A DNA stretch of 6,699 nt from NCBI GenBank assembly GCA_005877705.1, contig VBNY01000146.1, forward strand, positions 1 to 6,699, written 5' to 3'. A model generated the notes under the pieces. The model was not told the origin of the DNA and searched no databases. It saw nothing but the letters and a program-made list of their open reading frames with translations. This document shows, piece by piece, positions 1 through 6,565 of this stretch; within the stretch, counting starts at the first letter, position 1, and every line of letters begins with the position of its first letter. A program made the translations under genes and the position numbers. The stretch is from Gammaproteobacteria bacterium (lineage in GTDB: Bacteria > Pseudomonadota > Gammaproteobacteria > Steroidobacterales > Steroidobacteraceae).

Positions 1-31
1 CCGGCGACGCCTATTTCAGCCGCAACTCTCG

Positions 32-43
32 CCGCAGCTGCGG
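32..43. repeat. 12-bp perfect palindrome after the lipoprotein gene
   Basis: CCGCAGCTGCGG reads the same on both strands and begins 15 bases past the stop codon of the lipoprotein gene. It could be part of a weak terminator hairpin, but it has no loop and no T-tract on the minus strand, so the role is unknown. Bases 1-57 show no gene. Confidence 0.3.
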
Positions 44-57
44 GGCGGTCAGCGATG

Positions 58-753
58 CTACTTCGGCAGGAACTCAATCTTGGTCTGCCAGTGCGCAACG
101 GCGGGGTGATCAGTGTCGATGACGAGGTTGCCATGCGCGCGCTGCGCGGTGGAGGCCACTCGGACTTCAGTCGGGGTGCCGCAGGGCACATCCACCGGGA
201 ATGAGCCGACCACGGAGATCGGCTTGGCCGCGGCAACCTCGGCGGGATCCTGGCTGAGCGGTTCGATATGCGCAGCCGTGATGCGGGTGTTCGGTGCCGT
301 GGCGATGCGATAGGGCACACCGCCCTCCCAACCACCCTTGGGCATCTTCCCCGCGGTGTCGATGCTGACTGCGCGCGTGAGCGGGGGCTCGATCAGCTTG
401 ACCTCGCGCGGCTGCGGCGGCTCGAGCTTTTGTTTGGTCGCGAGCCCCTGGAGTTTCCAGACCGCGAGGAACTGCAGCGGGAAGCTGCTGCGGCAGCGGA
501 CCGAATACAGCCCGTGCCACTCGCTGCCGTCGCGGTTGGGGGAGAGCTCGACGCGCTCCTTTCCCCCGAGAGCAAACATGAACACCGAACCGGGAGTCAC
601 CAGGGCATCGCGCGTGACGGCCGCCTTGATCTCGTACATCCCGATATCGTGGTTCGCCGGGTATTCGGTCGGCGTTTCGTCGTGCACCTGGACATCGCAG
701 CCGCCGAGCGCAACTGCAACAGCCATGCATGTGAGCCGGATCAGCTGCGACAT
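58..753 (-). CDS. Putative lipoprotein of unknown function
   Basis: I do not recognise the family. The 231-residue product begins with a short signal peptide (residues 1-18, one Arg then a hydrophobic run) ending in a lipobox, Leu-Gly-Gly-Cys, with the lipidated cysteine at position 19. This predicts export and cleavage by signal peptidase II. The residue after the cysteine is Asp; in E. coli Asp at +2 favours retention in the inner membrane, so this may be a periplasm-facing inner-membrane lipoprotein (inference). The mature part has no transmembrane helix. It has two further cysteines, one in an Arg-Cys-Arg context near residue 87 and one in Pro-Cys-Gly near residue 190, which could form a disulfide. 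The ATG is well supported: a purine-rich AGGGGGG lies about 5 bases upstream. The gene stands 249 bases from the preceding SANT-like gene, so it probably has its own promoter. No catalytic motif is visible. Confidence 0.8.
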   Translation of the reverse strand: MSQLIRLTCMAVAVALGGCDVQVHDETPTEYPANHDIGMYEIKAAVTRDALVTPGSVFMFALGGKERVELSPNRDGSEWHGLYSVRCRSSFPLQFLAVWKLQGLATKQKLEPPQPREVKLIEPPLTRAVSIDTAGKMPKGGWEGGVPYRIATAPNTRITAAHIEPLSQDPAEVAAAKPISVVGSFPVDVPCGTPTEVRVASTAQRAHGNLVIDTDHPAVAHWQTKIEFLPK

Positions 754-811
754 GCCGCCCCCCTCATTGATCCGTGACCAATACAGCTTGTCGATCGTCA
801 GCTCGGCAGTG

Positions 812-840
812 TGACAAGTCGTCAGCCGTCTGACAAGTCA
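812..840. repeat. Tandem TGACAAGTC direct repeat upstream of the lipoprotein gene
   Basis: TGACAAGTC occurs at 812-820 and again at 831-839, with starts 19 bases apart (about two helical turns). The second copy extends to TGACAAGTCA, a TGAC-AA-GTCA dyad. The pair lies 59-87 bases upstream of the lipoprotein ATG, where an activator or repressor would bind. I found no convincing -35/-10 pair beside it, so an operator role is inferred from position and spacing only. Confidence 0.4.
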
Positions 841-941
841 GGGGCCATGCGCGCACCCGCCGCAGACTCGCGAGCTCGCTGCACAGGACTGAAGCGCCGG
901 CGCCACGCGTGGGCGCTCGCAACGCGGTAAGCGAAGCAGAC

Positions 942-972
942 CGGGCGCACCGCTTGCGCAGCGGCCCGCCCG
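942..972 (-). terminator. Strong stem-loop after the SANT-like gene
   Basis: CGGGCG (942-947) pairs with CGCCCG (967-972), and CCGCT (950-954) with AGCGG (960-964). A 2x2 mismatch separates the two helices and the loop is 5 bases. It starts about 30 bases beyond the stop of the 67-residue gene. The minus-strand sequence after it has no run of T, so it is not a standard Rho-independent terminator. It may act as an mRNA 3' stabiliser or a U-less terminator. The rest of the 754-1002 gap shows no gene. Confidence 0.4.
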
Positions 973-1002
973 AGCCTGTATCTAAGGAACGCTCGCGGTT
1001 TC

Positions 1003-1206
1003 CTACTTCTTCTTGCGGGCGCCGGATCGCTTCGCCGCCCTGAAGGAAATCCCTGCCCGCATGGCCTTCTGCTGGACTGCCGCCGCAGTACGCCCGAGCT
1101 TCTTGGCAACCTCGCCAGTCGGGGTACCCGCCTTCGCGAGTGCCTTGAGAGTTCTCAGCTCACCGGCGCTCCAGGAGGCGCCATCATTCGGGGGACGCTT
1201 CGCCAT
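1003..1206 (-). CDS. Small SANT/Myb-like helix-turn-helix protein
   Basis: A 67-residue basic protein. Residues 11-53 look like a single SANT/Myb-type (homeodomain-like) three-helix unit: a tryptophan at residue 12 opens the first helix, Gly-Thr-Pro separates it from a helix containing Val-Ala-Lys-Lys-Leu-Gly-Arg, and Thr-Ala-Ala-Ala-Val-Gln-Gln-Lys-Ala is the likely recognition helix. The C-terminus (about residues 56-67) is an Arg/Lys tail ending in three lysines, suited to nucleic-acid contact. Likely role: a small DNA-binding protein; its targets cannot be read from sequence. The ATG has a GGAG ribosome site 9 bases upstream. A sigma-54 promoter match lies about 145 bases upstream of the start, and a perfect dyad lies in the leader. 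Small proteins of this type are usually annotated as hypothetical, so the DNA-binding call is family-level inference. Confidence 0.75.
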   Translation of the reverse strand: MAKRPPNDGASWSAGELRTLKALAKAGTPTGEVAKKLGRTAAAVQQKAMRAGISFRAAKRSGARKKK

Positions 1207-1280
1207 TATTCGTTACTCCAGATTCACCCAACCAGGGGTGGACGGGGATGATACACGCATACGAGGGGAAACGCGCGCCT

Positions 1281-1301
1281 AACATGGTGGATTGACATGT
1301 T
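1281..1301. repeat. Perfect dyad AACATG-N9-CATGTT in the SANT-gene leader
   Basis: AACATG (1281-1286) and CATGTT (1296-1301) are exact inverted repeats 9 bases apart. They lie 75-95 bases upstream of the SANT-like start codon and inside the transcript predicted from the sigma-54 promoter. This could be an operator for a dimeric regulator, possibly the downstream gene's own product, or a small leader hairpin. The arms are only 6 bp, so chance is possible. Confidence 0.35.
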
Positions 1302-1361
1302 GGAAGCAGCGTTTTTACGGTCCTGTCAGAGGTGCCGTCAGCCGCCCCAACTTGTAACTTT

Positions 1362-1377
1362 TGCAACACCCGTGCCA
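1362..1377 (-). promoter_or_regulatory. Sigma-54 (RpoN) -24/-12 promoter
   Basis: On the minus strand this reads TGGCACG-GGTG-TTGCA, matching the sigma-54 consensus TGGCACG-N4-TTGCA at every specified base, with the required 10 bases between the -24 GG (1376-1375) and the -12 GC (1364-1363). Transcription would start near 1351 and run towards the SANT-like gene through a leader of about 145 bases. Such promoters need an enhancer-binding protein; its site would lie in the anti-sigma 3' region, where I see only a GGGCGCGCCC palindrome at 1430-1439 and no recognised enhancer motif. The rest of the 1207-1425 gap has no convincing gene. Confidence 0.75.
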
Positions 1378-1425
1378 TTCCGGGCGGAGGCGGACCGAAA
1401 GACACTAGATATTTCTTCAGGTTGG

Positions 1426-2202
1426 TTACGGGCGCGCCCGCTGCGCGAAGCTGGCGCGAAACTGCTGCAGCTCGCCCCGATCGAGGTCGGAGATGGCGCA
1501 GAACTCGAGGCCTGCCTGCGTCCAGCAAGTCAGGCTGTAGCCGTCCTGGCGCAGGGAGGCAGGACCTGCGGATCCGGCGACCCCCGCCGGCCATACGAAC
1601 AGGTTGATGACGTGTTGCCGCCTGCGATACACGATGGCGGCAACGACACGGCCGTGGATGTAGTCGAGTCGTCCCCCGGCGAGCGGGAATCCGGCGTCTG
1701 CGAGCTCGATCACCGGCGGCGCGAAGTCGACCTTACCGTTGAACCACGGCTTGACCACGTGCCGGTCGGAAGCCTCCACGTCGATGAGGTGAGTCGCCAG
1801 CAGCGATCTTACATGGCTGGCGACCAACTCGTCCGCGAGCCCGGGGCTCGACCAGTAGACCAGCATCAGGGACACGCATACGGCCGCCAAGGCGGCGACT
1901 GCGGCCGACGCAGCCCAGATGGAGAAGGATCTCGCGGGCCGTTGTGTCAATACTGCCGCCGCGGTGTCTGGCGTGCGGGACGGCTCGAGTGCCGCTGCAA
2001 CGCGCGCGCGCAGAGCCGGGGAGGCTGCAAACCTCACGGCGGGCGCTCTGAGCGCCGTGCGCAGCGACTGCAGCCGCTGAAACTCCGCGCCGCAGCCCGG
2101 GCAAACTCGCAGATGCGCCTCGCACGCCAGTGTGTTGACGGCATCGAGCTCACCATCCAGCAGACCATGCAGCTGCAGTTCCTTGTCGCCGCACGCGCTC
2201 AT
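1426..2202 (-). CDS. Zinc-binding transmembrane anti-sigma factor
   Basis: This 258-residue protein is predicted to hold the adjacent ECF sigma factor inactive at the inner membrane until an envelope signal arrives. The cytoplasmic N-terminus (residues 1-60) carries the zinc anti-sigma motif His30-x3-Cys34-x2-Cys37, typical of RsrA/ChrR/RsiW-type domains. A single membrane helix spans about residues 94-117, rich in Ala, Val and Leu. The periplasmic part (about 118-258) contains the block Lys-Pro-Trp-Phe-Asn-Gly-Lys at 151-157 and an Arg-Arg-Arg-Gln-His-Val-Ile-Asn-Leu-Phe segment at 193-202, both of which I recall as conserved in a broad family of ECF-linked membrane anti-sigma proteins. Two cysteines, Cys226 and Cys235, lie in the periplasmic domain and could sense redox state (inference). 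Its ATG overlaps the sigma stop codon as ATGA, indicating translational coupling and matched amounts of the two proteins. The signal and release mechanism are not visible. Confidence 0.92.
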   Translation of the reverse strand: MSACGDKELQLHGLLDGELDAVNTLACEAHLRVCPGCGAEFQRLQSLRTALRAPAVRFAASPALRARVAAALEPSRTPDTAAAVLTQRPARSFSIWAASAAVAALAAVCVSLMLVYWSSPGLADELVASHVRSLLATHLIDVEASDRHVVKPWFNGKVDFAPPVIELADAGFPLAGGRLDYIHGRVVAAIVYRRRQHVINLFVWPAGVAGSAGPASLRQDGYSLTCWTQAGLEFCAISDLDRGELQQFRASFAQRARP

Positions 2203-2801
2203 CGCCTGGGCTCCAACTTGTCGCTCAGCATCTGTCGCGCCCGCGCCAGACGCGACATGACGGTGCCGACCGGAGCGCCGGTAATCTCGGCAATCTGCTT
2301 GTAGGAGAGCTCCTCCAGCTCCCGCAGGATGAGCGTCTCGCGGAACGGGTCCGGCAGCTTCTCGATCATGGCGCGCAGCTGCTCGATTTCGCTGCCACGC
2401 ACCAGCGAGCTCTCGGGGGTTTCCTGCAGCGGGTCGGCCAACTCATCCGGGTCGGGTGCGCTGCCGCCGACGCCCACTCTGCTGGCCTTCGCCCAGCTGA
2501 ACGAGCAGTTGCGCACGATCGCGAGCAGCCACGACTTGGAATCGCCGCCGCGGTAGCTGTCAAAGGCGCGGAACGCGCGCAGGAAAGCCTCCTGCACGAT
2601 ATCGTCGGCTGCGACCGGATCGCGCGACAGGAATCGCGCCAGGTTGTACGCCGCGTCGAGGTGCGGAAGCACCAACCGCTTGAACTCCCCCGCGTGCGCC
2701 GTCGCGGTGCCGTGCGTCGCTTGTCGACCCAAGCTAATCCCGTCCGGCGATCGCCCTGCCCGTCCGCATTCGTATACTGCTCCGAGTGTTGTAGCCGCCA
2801 C
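2199..2801 (-). CDS. ECF-family RNA polymerase sigma factor (sigma-70 group 4)
   Basis: This protein directs RNA polymerase to a stress or envelope regulon. Region 2 runs from about residue 45 to 110, with the typical Asp-Asp-Ile-Val-Gln-Glu-Ala-Phe segment at 66-73 and Ser-Trp-Leu-Leu-Ala-Ile-Val-Arg-Asn at 90-98. Region 4 is about 140-195, including Leu-Ser-Tyr-Lys-Gln-Ile-Ala-Glu-Ile and the recognition helix Val-Gly-Thr-Val-Met-Ser-Arg-Leu. No region 3 is present, as expected for the ECF class. The 200-residue reading starts at GTG (2801), which lacks a clear ribosome site and coincides with the predicted start of the gene's own ECF promoter. Residues 1-37 look unlike sigma factor. A TTG at 2732, preceded by GGACGGG, would give a 177-residue protein of usual ECF length and is my preferred start. 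The gene lies 41 bases after folD and overlaps the anti-sigma gene by 4 bases. Confidence 0.93.
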   Translation of the reverse strand: MAATTLGAVYECGRAGRSPDGISLGRQATHGTATAHAGEFKRLVLPHLDAAYNLARFLSRDPVAADDIVQEAFLRAFRAFDSYRGGDSKSWLLAIVRNCSFSWAKASRVGVGGSAPDPDELADPLQETPESSLVRGSEIEQLRAMIEKLPDPFRETLILRELEELSYKQIAEITGAPVGTVMSRLARARQMLSDKLEPRR

Positions 2802-2807
2802 AATCGC

Positions 2808-2836
2808 AAGACTGTGGGGACCGTGCGTTTATTCCC
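2808..2836 (-). promoter_or_regulatory. Candidate autoregulatory ECF promoter
   Basis: On the minus strand GGAATAA (2835-2829) is followed by a 16-base spacer and GTCTT (2812-2808). This resembles RpoE-type ECF promoters (GGAAC-like -35, 15-17 bases, GTC/TCTGA-like -10). Predicted transcription start is near 2801. ECF sigma factors commonly transcribe their own operon, which supports the call. The exact specificity of this sigma factor is unknown. Confidence 0.55.
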
Positions 2837-2843
2837 GCGGTCC
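2818..2843. repeat. Inverted repeat flanking the ECF -35 element
   Basis: GGACCG (2818-2823) and CGGTCC (2838-2843) are perfect inverted repeats separated by 14 bases. The outer arm touches the last base of the folD stop codon, and the candidate -35 lies entirely between the arms. In RNA it would be a 6-bp hairpin just after folD without a U-tract, so it is a poor intrinsic terminator. As DNA it could be an operator overlapping the promoter. Confidence 0.45.
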
Positions 2844-3748
2844 TAGCCGGCGGCGGCCGCTCTGTGGAACGCGGCGTCGACGGCATTCGACAGCAGCATC
2901 GCGATCGTCATTGGCCCCAGGCCGCCCGGAACGGGTGTGATCCACCCGGCCCGCTGCGCGGCGCGATCATAGTCGACGTCTCCCACCAGCTTGCCGGAGG
3001 CCGTGCGGTTGATTCCGACGTCGAACACCGCCGCCCCGGGGCGGATCCACTCTCCCGGGATGAAGCCCGCCTTGCCGACCGCCGCCACCAGCAGCTCGGC
3101 GCGCTCAACCTCCGCCCGCAGATCGCGCGTCCCGGTGTGACAGACCGTCACCGTGGCCCCGGCGAGCAGCAGCTCCAGCGCCATCGGGCGACCGACGATG
3201 TTCGATGCGCCGACCACCGTTGCCCGCATCCCGCGCAATGCCATTCCGTACTCGCTCGCCAGGCGGATGACTCCGAACGGGGTGCAGGGCCGCAGGCGGG
3301 GGCGCTTCTGCGCCAGCAACCCCGTGTTGACGGGATGGAATCCGTCGACGTCCTTGGCGGGGTCGATCGAATCCATGACGCGATTGGTATCGACACCCTT
3401 GCCCAGCGGCAACTGCACCAGGATCCCGTCCACGCGCTCGTCGCGGTTGAGTCTCTTGACGAGATCGAGCAACTGCGCCTCGCCGGTGGCCGCCGGCAGA
3501 TCGTGCGCGAAGGACTCGATGCCGACTTCCAGGGACGCCTTGCGCTTGTTGCGCACGTACACCGAGGACGCCGGATCCTGGCCGACCTGCACCACCGCCA
3601 ACCCCGGCCGGCGGCCGTGTCTGGCGGCGAATTCGTTGGCGCGCGCCGCGACCGCCTGCTGTACCCGGGCGGCGACGGCCCTGCCATCGAGCACCACGGC
3701 CGTGCCGGACGGAGGAGTGGGCGCCGGCTCGCTGCTGGTGATGGACAT
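2843..3748 (-). CDS. folD: Bifunctional methylenetetrahydrofolate dehydrogenase/methenyltetrahydrofolate cyclohydrolase
   Basis: This cytoplasmic enzyme interconverts 5,10-methylene-, 5,10-methenyl- and 10-formyl-tetrahydrofolate with NADP, feeding purine, formyl-methionine and methyl-group synthesis. The 301 residues contain the family landmarks in order: Tyr64-x3-Lys68 (catalytic lysine), Val-Gln-Leu-Pro-Leu at 111-115, Asp-Val-Asp-Gly-Phe-His-Pro at 133-139, Arg-Pro-Cys-Thr-Pro at 153-157, the nucleotide-binding Gly-Ala-Ser-Asn-Ile-Val-Gly-Arg-Pro at 180-188, and Pro-Gly-Gly-Leu-Gly-Pro-Met-Thr at 274-281. It is about 13 residues longer than E. coli FolD, owing to a Ser/Pro-rich N-terminal extension (residues 1-16) that may be a disordered tail or mean that the real start is later. 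The ATG lies 7 bases after the ahcY stop and has only a weak ribosome site, so coupling to ahcY translation is likely. It would therefore share the SAH-responsive control of ahcY. Confidence 0.97.
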   Translation of the reverse strand: MSITSSEPAPTPPSGTAVVLDGRAVAARVQQAVAARANEFAARHGRRPGLAVVQVGQDPASSVYVRNKRKASLEVGIESFAHDLPAATGEAQLLDLVKRLNRDERVDGILVQLPLGKGVDTNRVMDSIDPAKDVDGFHPVNTGLLAQKRPRLRPCTPFGVIRLASEYGMALRGMRATVVGASNIVGRPMALELLLAGATVTVCHTGTRDLRAEVERAELLVAAVGKAGFIPGEWIRPGAAVFDVGINRTASGKLVGDVDYDRAAQRAGWITPVPGGLGPMTIAMLLSNAVDAAFHRAAAAG

Positions 3749-3755
3749 CTGTTGC

Positions 3756-5186
<1,431 letters not shown>

Positions 5187-5203
5187 GCTTGGCCGTACTC
5201 CGT

Positions 5204-5236
5204 AAACAGAACGAGCGCCGTGTTGATTACACGCTC
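5204..5236 (-). terminator. Terminator-like hairpin of the SAH riboswitch expression platform
   Basis: On the minus strand GAGCG (5236-5232) and TGT (5231-5229) pair with ACA (5223-5221) and CGCTC (5217-5213). The loop is AATCA, there is a 3-base bulge, and the U-rich tail GTTCTGTTT (5212-5204) follows. This looks like a moderate intrinsic terminator placed between the SAH aptamer and the ahcY ribosome site. The CGCTC arm could also pair with the GAGCG inside the aptamer's 5' strand, suggesting mutually exclusive folds (inference). Confidence 0.55.
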
Positions 5237-5306
5237 ACGCTTCCGAGCCTGGCAGGTGCGGCGCGCACCTTATTGTGCGCCGACCCGTCGCAACGCTCCT
5301 CGGAGA
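5237..5306 (-). promoter_or_regulatory. S-adenosylhomocysteine (SAH) riboswitch aptamer
   Basis: The ahcY leader contains the hallmark SAH-riboswitch words. On the minus strand TCCGAGGAGCGTTGCGACGG begins at 5304, and CAGGCTCGGAAGCG follows from 5251. TCCGAG (5304-5299) pairs exactly with CTCGGA (5247-5242) to form P1. Between them GCGCAC (5280-5275) and GTGCGC (5268-5263) form a perfect hairpin with a 6-base loop. SAH riboswitches are known upstream of ahcY in beta- and gammaproteobacteria and turn expression on when SAH accumulates, while rejecting SAM. Here the aptamer sits directly between metK and ahcY and probably controls ahcY and folD. Outer boundaries are approximate. Confidence 0.93.
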
Positions 5307-5315
5307 GCGCAATGC

Positions 5316-5332
5316 TGCCGCGCCTCGCGGCA
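5316..5332. repeat. Perfect 7-bp stem-loop just after metK
   Basis: TGCCGCG (5316-5322) and CGCGGCA (5326-5332) are exact inverted repeats with a 3-base loop. The stem begins 5 bases after the metK stop codon and ends about 10 bases before the SAH aptamer. In the metK transcript no U-run follows it, so it is not a standard terminator. It may protect the metK 3' end or insulate the aptamer from upstream sequence during folding. The CATAAT at 5337-5332 resembles a -10 box but has no partner -35. Confidence 0.45.
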
Positions 5333-5337
5333 TTATG

Positions 5338-6513
5338 TTATGCGGCCCGAACAGCCCCCTTGGCCTCGTCGGCCAGGGCGTGGGCCTTGTCCGTGCGCTC
5401 CCAGGTGAACTCCGGCTCCGTGCGGCCGAAGTGTCCATAAGCGGCGGTCTTCTGGTAGATCGGACGCACGAGGTCGAGCATCTCGCGCAACCCGTAAGGT
5501 GTCAGATCAAAGTGCTTGCGCACGAGCTGCGTCAGACGCTCGCGCGACAGGCGGCTCGTGCCGAACGTCTCGACCATGATCGAGGTCGGCTCGGCCACCC
5601 CGATGGCATACGACACCTGCACCTCGCAGCGCTCGGCAAGACCGGCTGCCACGATGTTCTTCGCCACGTAGCGCGCCGCATAGGTCGCCGAGCGATCGAC
5701 CTTGGAAGGGTCCTTCCCCGAGAACGCGCCACCGCCGTGGCGGGCGTAGCCGCCGTAGGTGTCCACGATGATCTTGCGCCCCGTGACCCCGCAGTCGCCT
5801 ACCGGGCCGCCGATGACGAATCGGCCGGTCGGGTTGATGTGGAACTTGGTGCGCTTGTCGACCCATTTCGTGGGCAGCACCGGCCGCAAGATCTCCTCCA
5901 TCACGGCCTCACGCAGCGCCTTGGTCGAGATCTCGGGGCTGTGCTGGGTGGACAGCACCACCGCCTCGAGTCCCACGGGCCTGTCATCCTCGTAGCGCAA
6001 TGTCACCTGACTCTTCGCGTCCGGGCGCAGCCACTCGAGCTTGCCGGACTTCCTCACCTGCGCCTGGCGCTTGACCAGGCGGTGGGCGAGGGTGATCGGC
6101 GCCGGCATCAGCACGTCCGTCTCGTTGGTCGCGTAGCCGAACATCAAGCCCTGATCCCCTGCCCCTTGCTTGCGCTCATCCTTGCGGTCGACGCCCTGCG
6201 CGATGTCGGGGGACTGCTTGCCGATGATGTTGACCACCCCGCAGCTCGCCCCGTCGAAGCCCATCTCCGAGGAGTTGTAGCCGATCTCCAGCACGGTCCT
6301 GCGCACCAGCGCCTCCACGTCCACCCACGCCTTGGTGGTGACTTCGCCCGCGACCACGACGACGCCCGTCTTGACGAGCGTTTCGCAAGCGACGCGGCCG
6401 CGCGTGTCCTCCTTGAGGATGGCGTCCAGCACGGCGTCCGAAATCTGGTCCGCCACCTTGTCCGGATGGCCTTCGGAGACGGATTCGGAGGTAAACAGAT
6501 AGCTATTGGGCAT
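5338..6513 (-). CDS. metK: S-adenosylmethionine synthase (methionine adenosyltransferase)
   Basis: This cytoplasmic tetrameric enzyme makes S-adenosylmethionine from methionine and ATP, releasing phosphate and pyrophosphate. The 391 residues carry all the expected landmarks: Glu-Gly-His-Pro-Asp-Lys at 14-19, with His16 and the Mg ligand Asp18; Gly-Ala-Gly-Asp-Gln-Gly at 117-122; Asp240; Arg246-Lys247; and the phosphate loop Gly-Gly-Gly-Ala-Phe-Ser-Gly-Lys-Asp at 260-268 with Lys267 and Lys271. All are offset by two from the E. coli numbering, and the length is normal. The ATG is preceded by GGAAG about 9 bases upstream. The gene begins 52 bases after a small minus-strand reading frame. It precedes the SAH riboswitch and ahcY, so the segment runs in reaction order: SAM synthesis, then SAH removal. 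No SAM riboswitch or clear promoter is visible in the short gap upstream. Confidence 0.98.
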   Translation of the reverse strand: MPNSYLFTSESVSEGHPDKVADQISDAVLDAILKEDTRGRVACETLVKTGVVVVAGEVTTKAWVDVEALVRRTVLEIGYNSSEMGFDGASCGVVNIIGKQSPDIAQGVDRKDERKQGAGDQGLMFGYATNETDVLMPAPITLAHRLVKRQAQVRKSGKLEWLRPDAKSQVTLRYEDDRPVGLEAVVLSTQHSPEISTKALREAVMEEILRPVLPTKWVDKRTKFHINPTGRFVIGGPVGDCGVTGRKIIVDTYGGYARHGGGAFSGKDPSKVDRSATYAARYVAKNIVAAGLAERCEVQVSYAIGVAEPTSIMVETFGTSRLSRERLTQLVRKHFDLTPYGLREMLDLVRPIYQKTAAYGHFGRTEPEFTWERTDKAHALADEAKGAVRAA

Positions 6514-6565
6514 GTCGGTGATCTTCCGCGACTGACAAAGTCTGTGGGTTGCGTGCGCTAGAGTC

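Noticed and set aside
1207..1298. Possible 24- or 33-codon leader peptides beginning at ATGs within the dyad
   Set aside because: No ribosome site precedes either ATG, and the peptides have no signal or conserved pattern I can recognise.
1292..1320. Plus-strand TTGACA that looks like a -35 box
   Set aside because: The hexamer at 17-base spacing is TTACGG, a poor -10, and there is no plus-strand gene to drive.
1184..1594. 136-residue minus-strand frame spanning the anti-sigma 3' end and the gap
   Set aside because: It is out of frame with both flanking genes, covers the sigma-54 promoter and overlaps the SANT-gene start; the composition is not protein-like.
1297..2304. 335-residue plus-strand open frame
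   Set aside because: Antisense to the anti-sigma and sigma genes, both of which have clear family motifs on the other strand.
5332..5355. CATAAT as an ahcY promoter -10 box
   Set aside because: No acceptable -35 is found 16-18 bases upstream (AGGGGG at that place); kept only as a remark on the stem-loop.
5275..6561. 428-residue plus-strand open frame
   Set aside because: Antisense shadow of metK, rich in Arg, His, Leu and Ala with no recognisable motif.
6514..6565. Possible SAM riboswitch upstream of metK
   Set aside because: The gap is only 52 bases and contains no SAM-I, SAM-II or SAM-III-like core.
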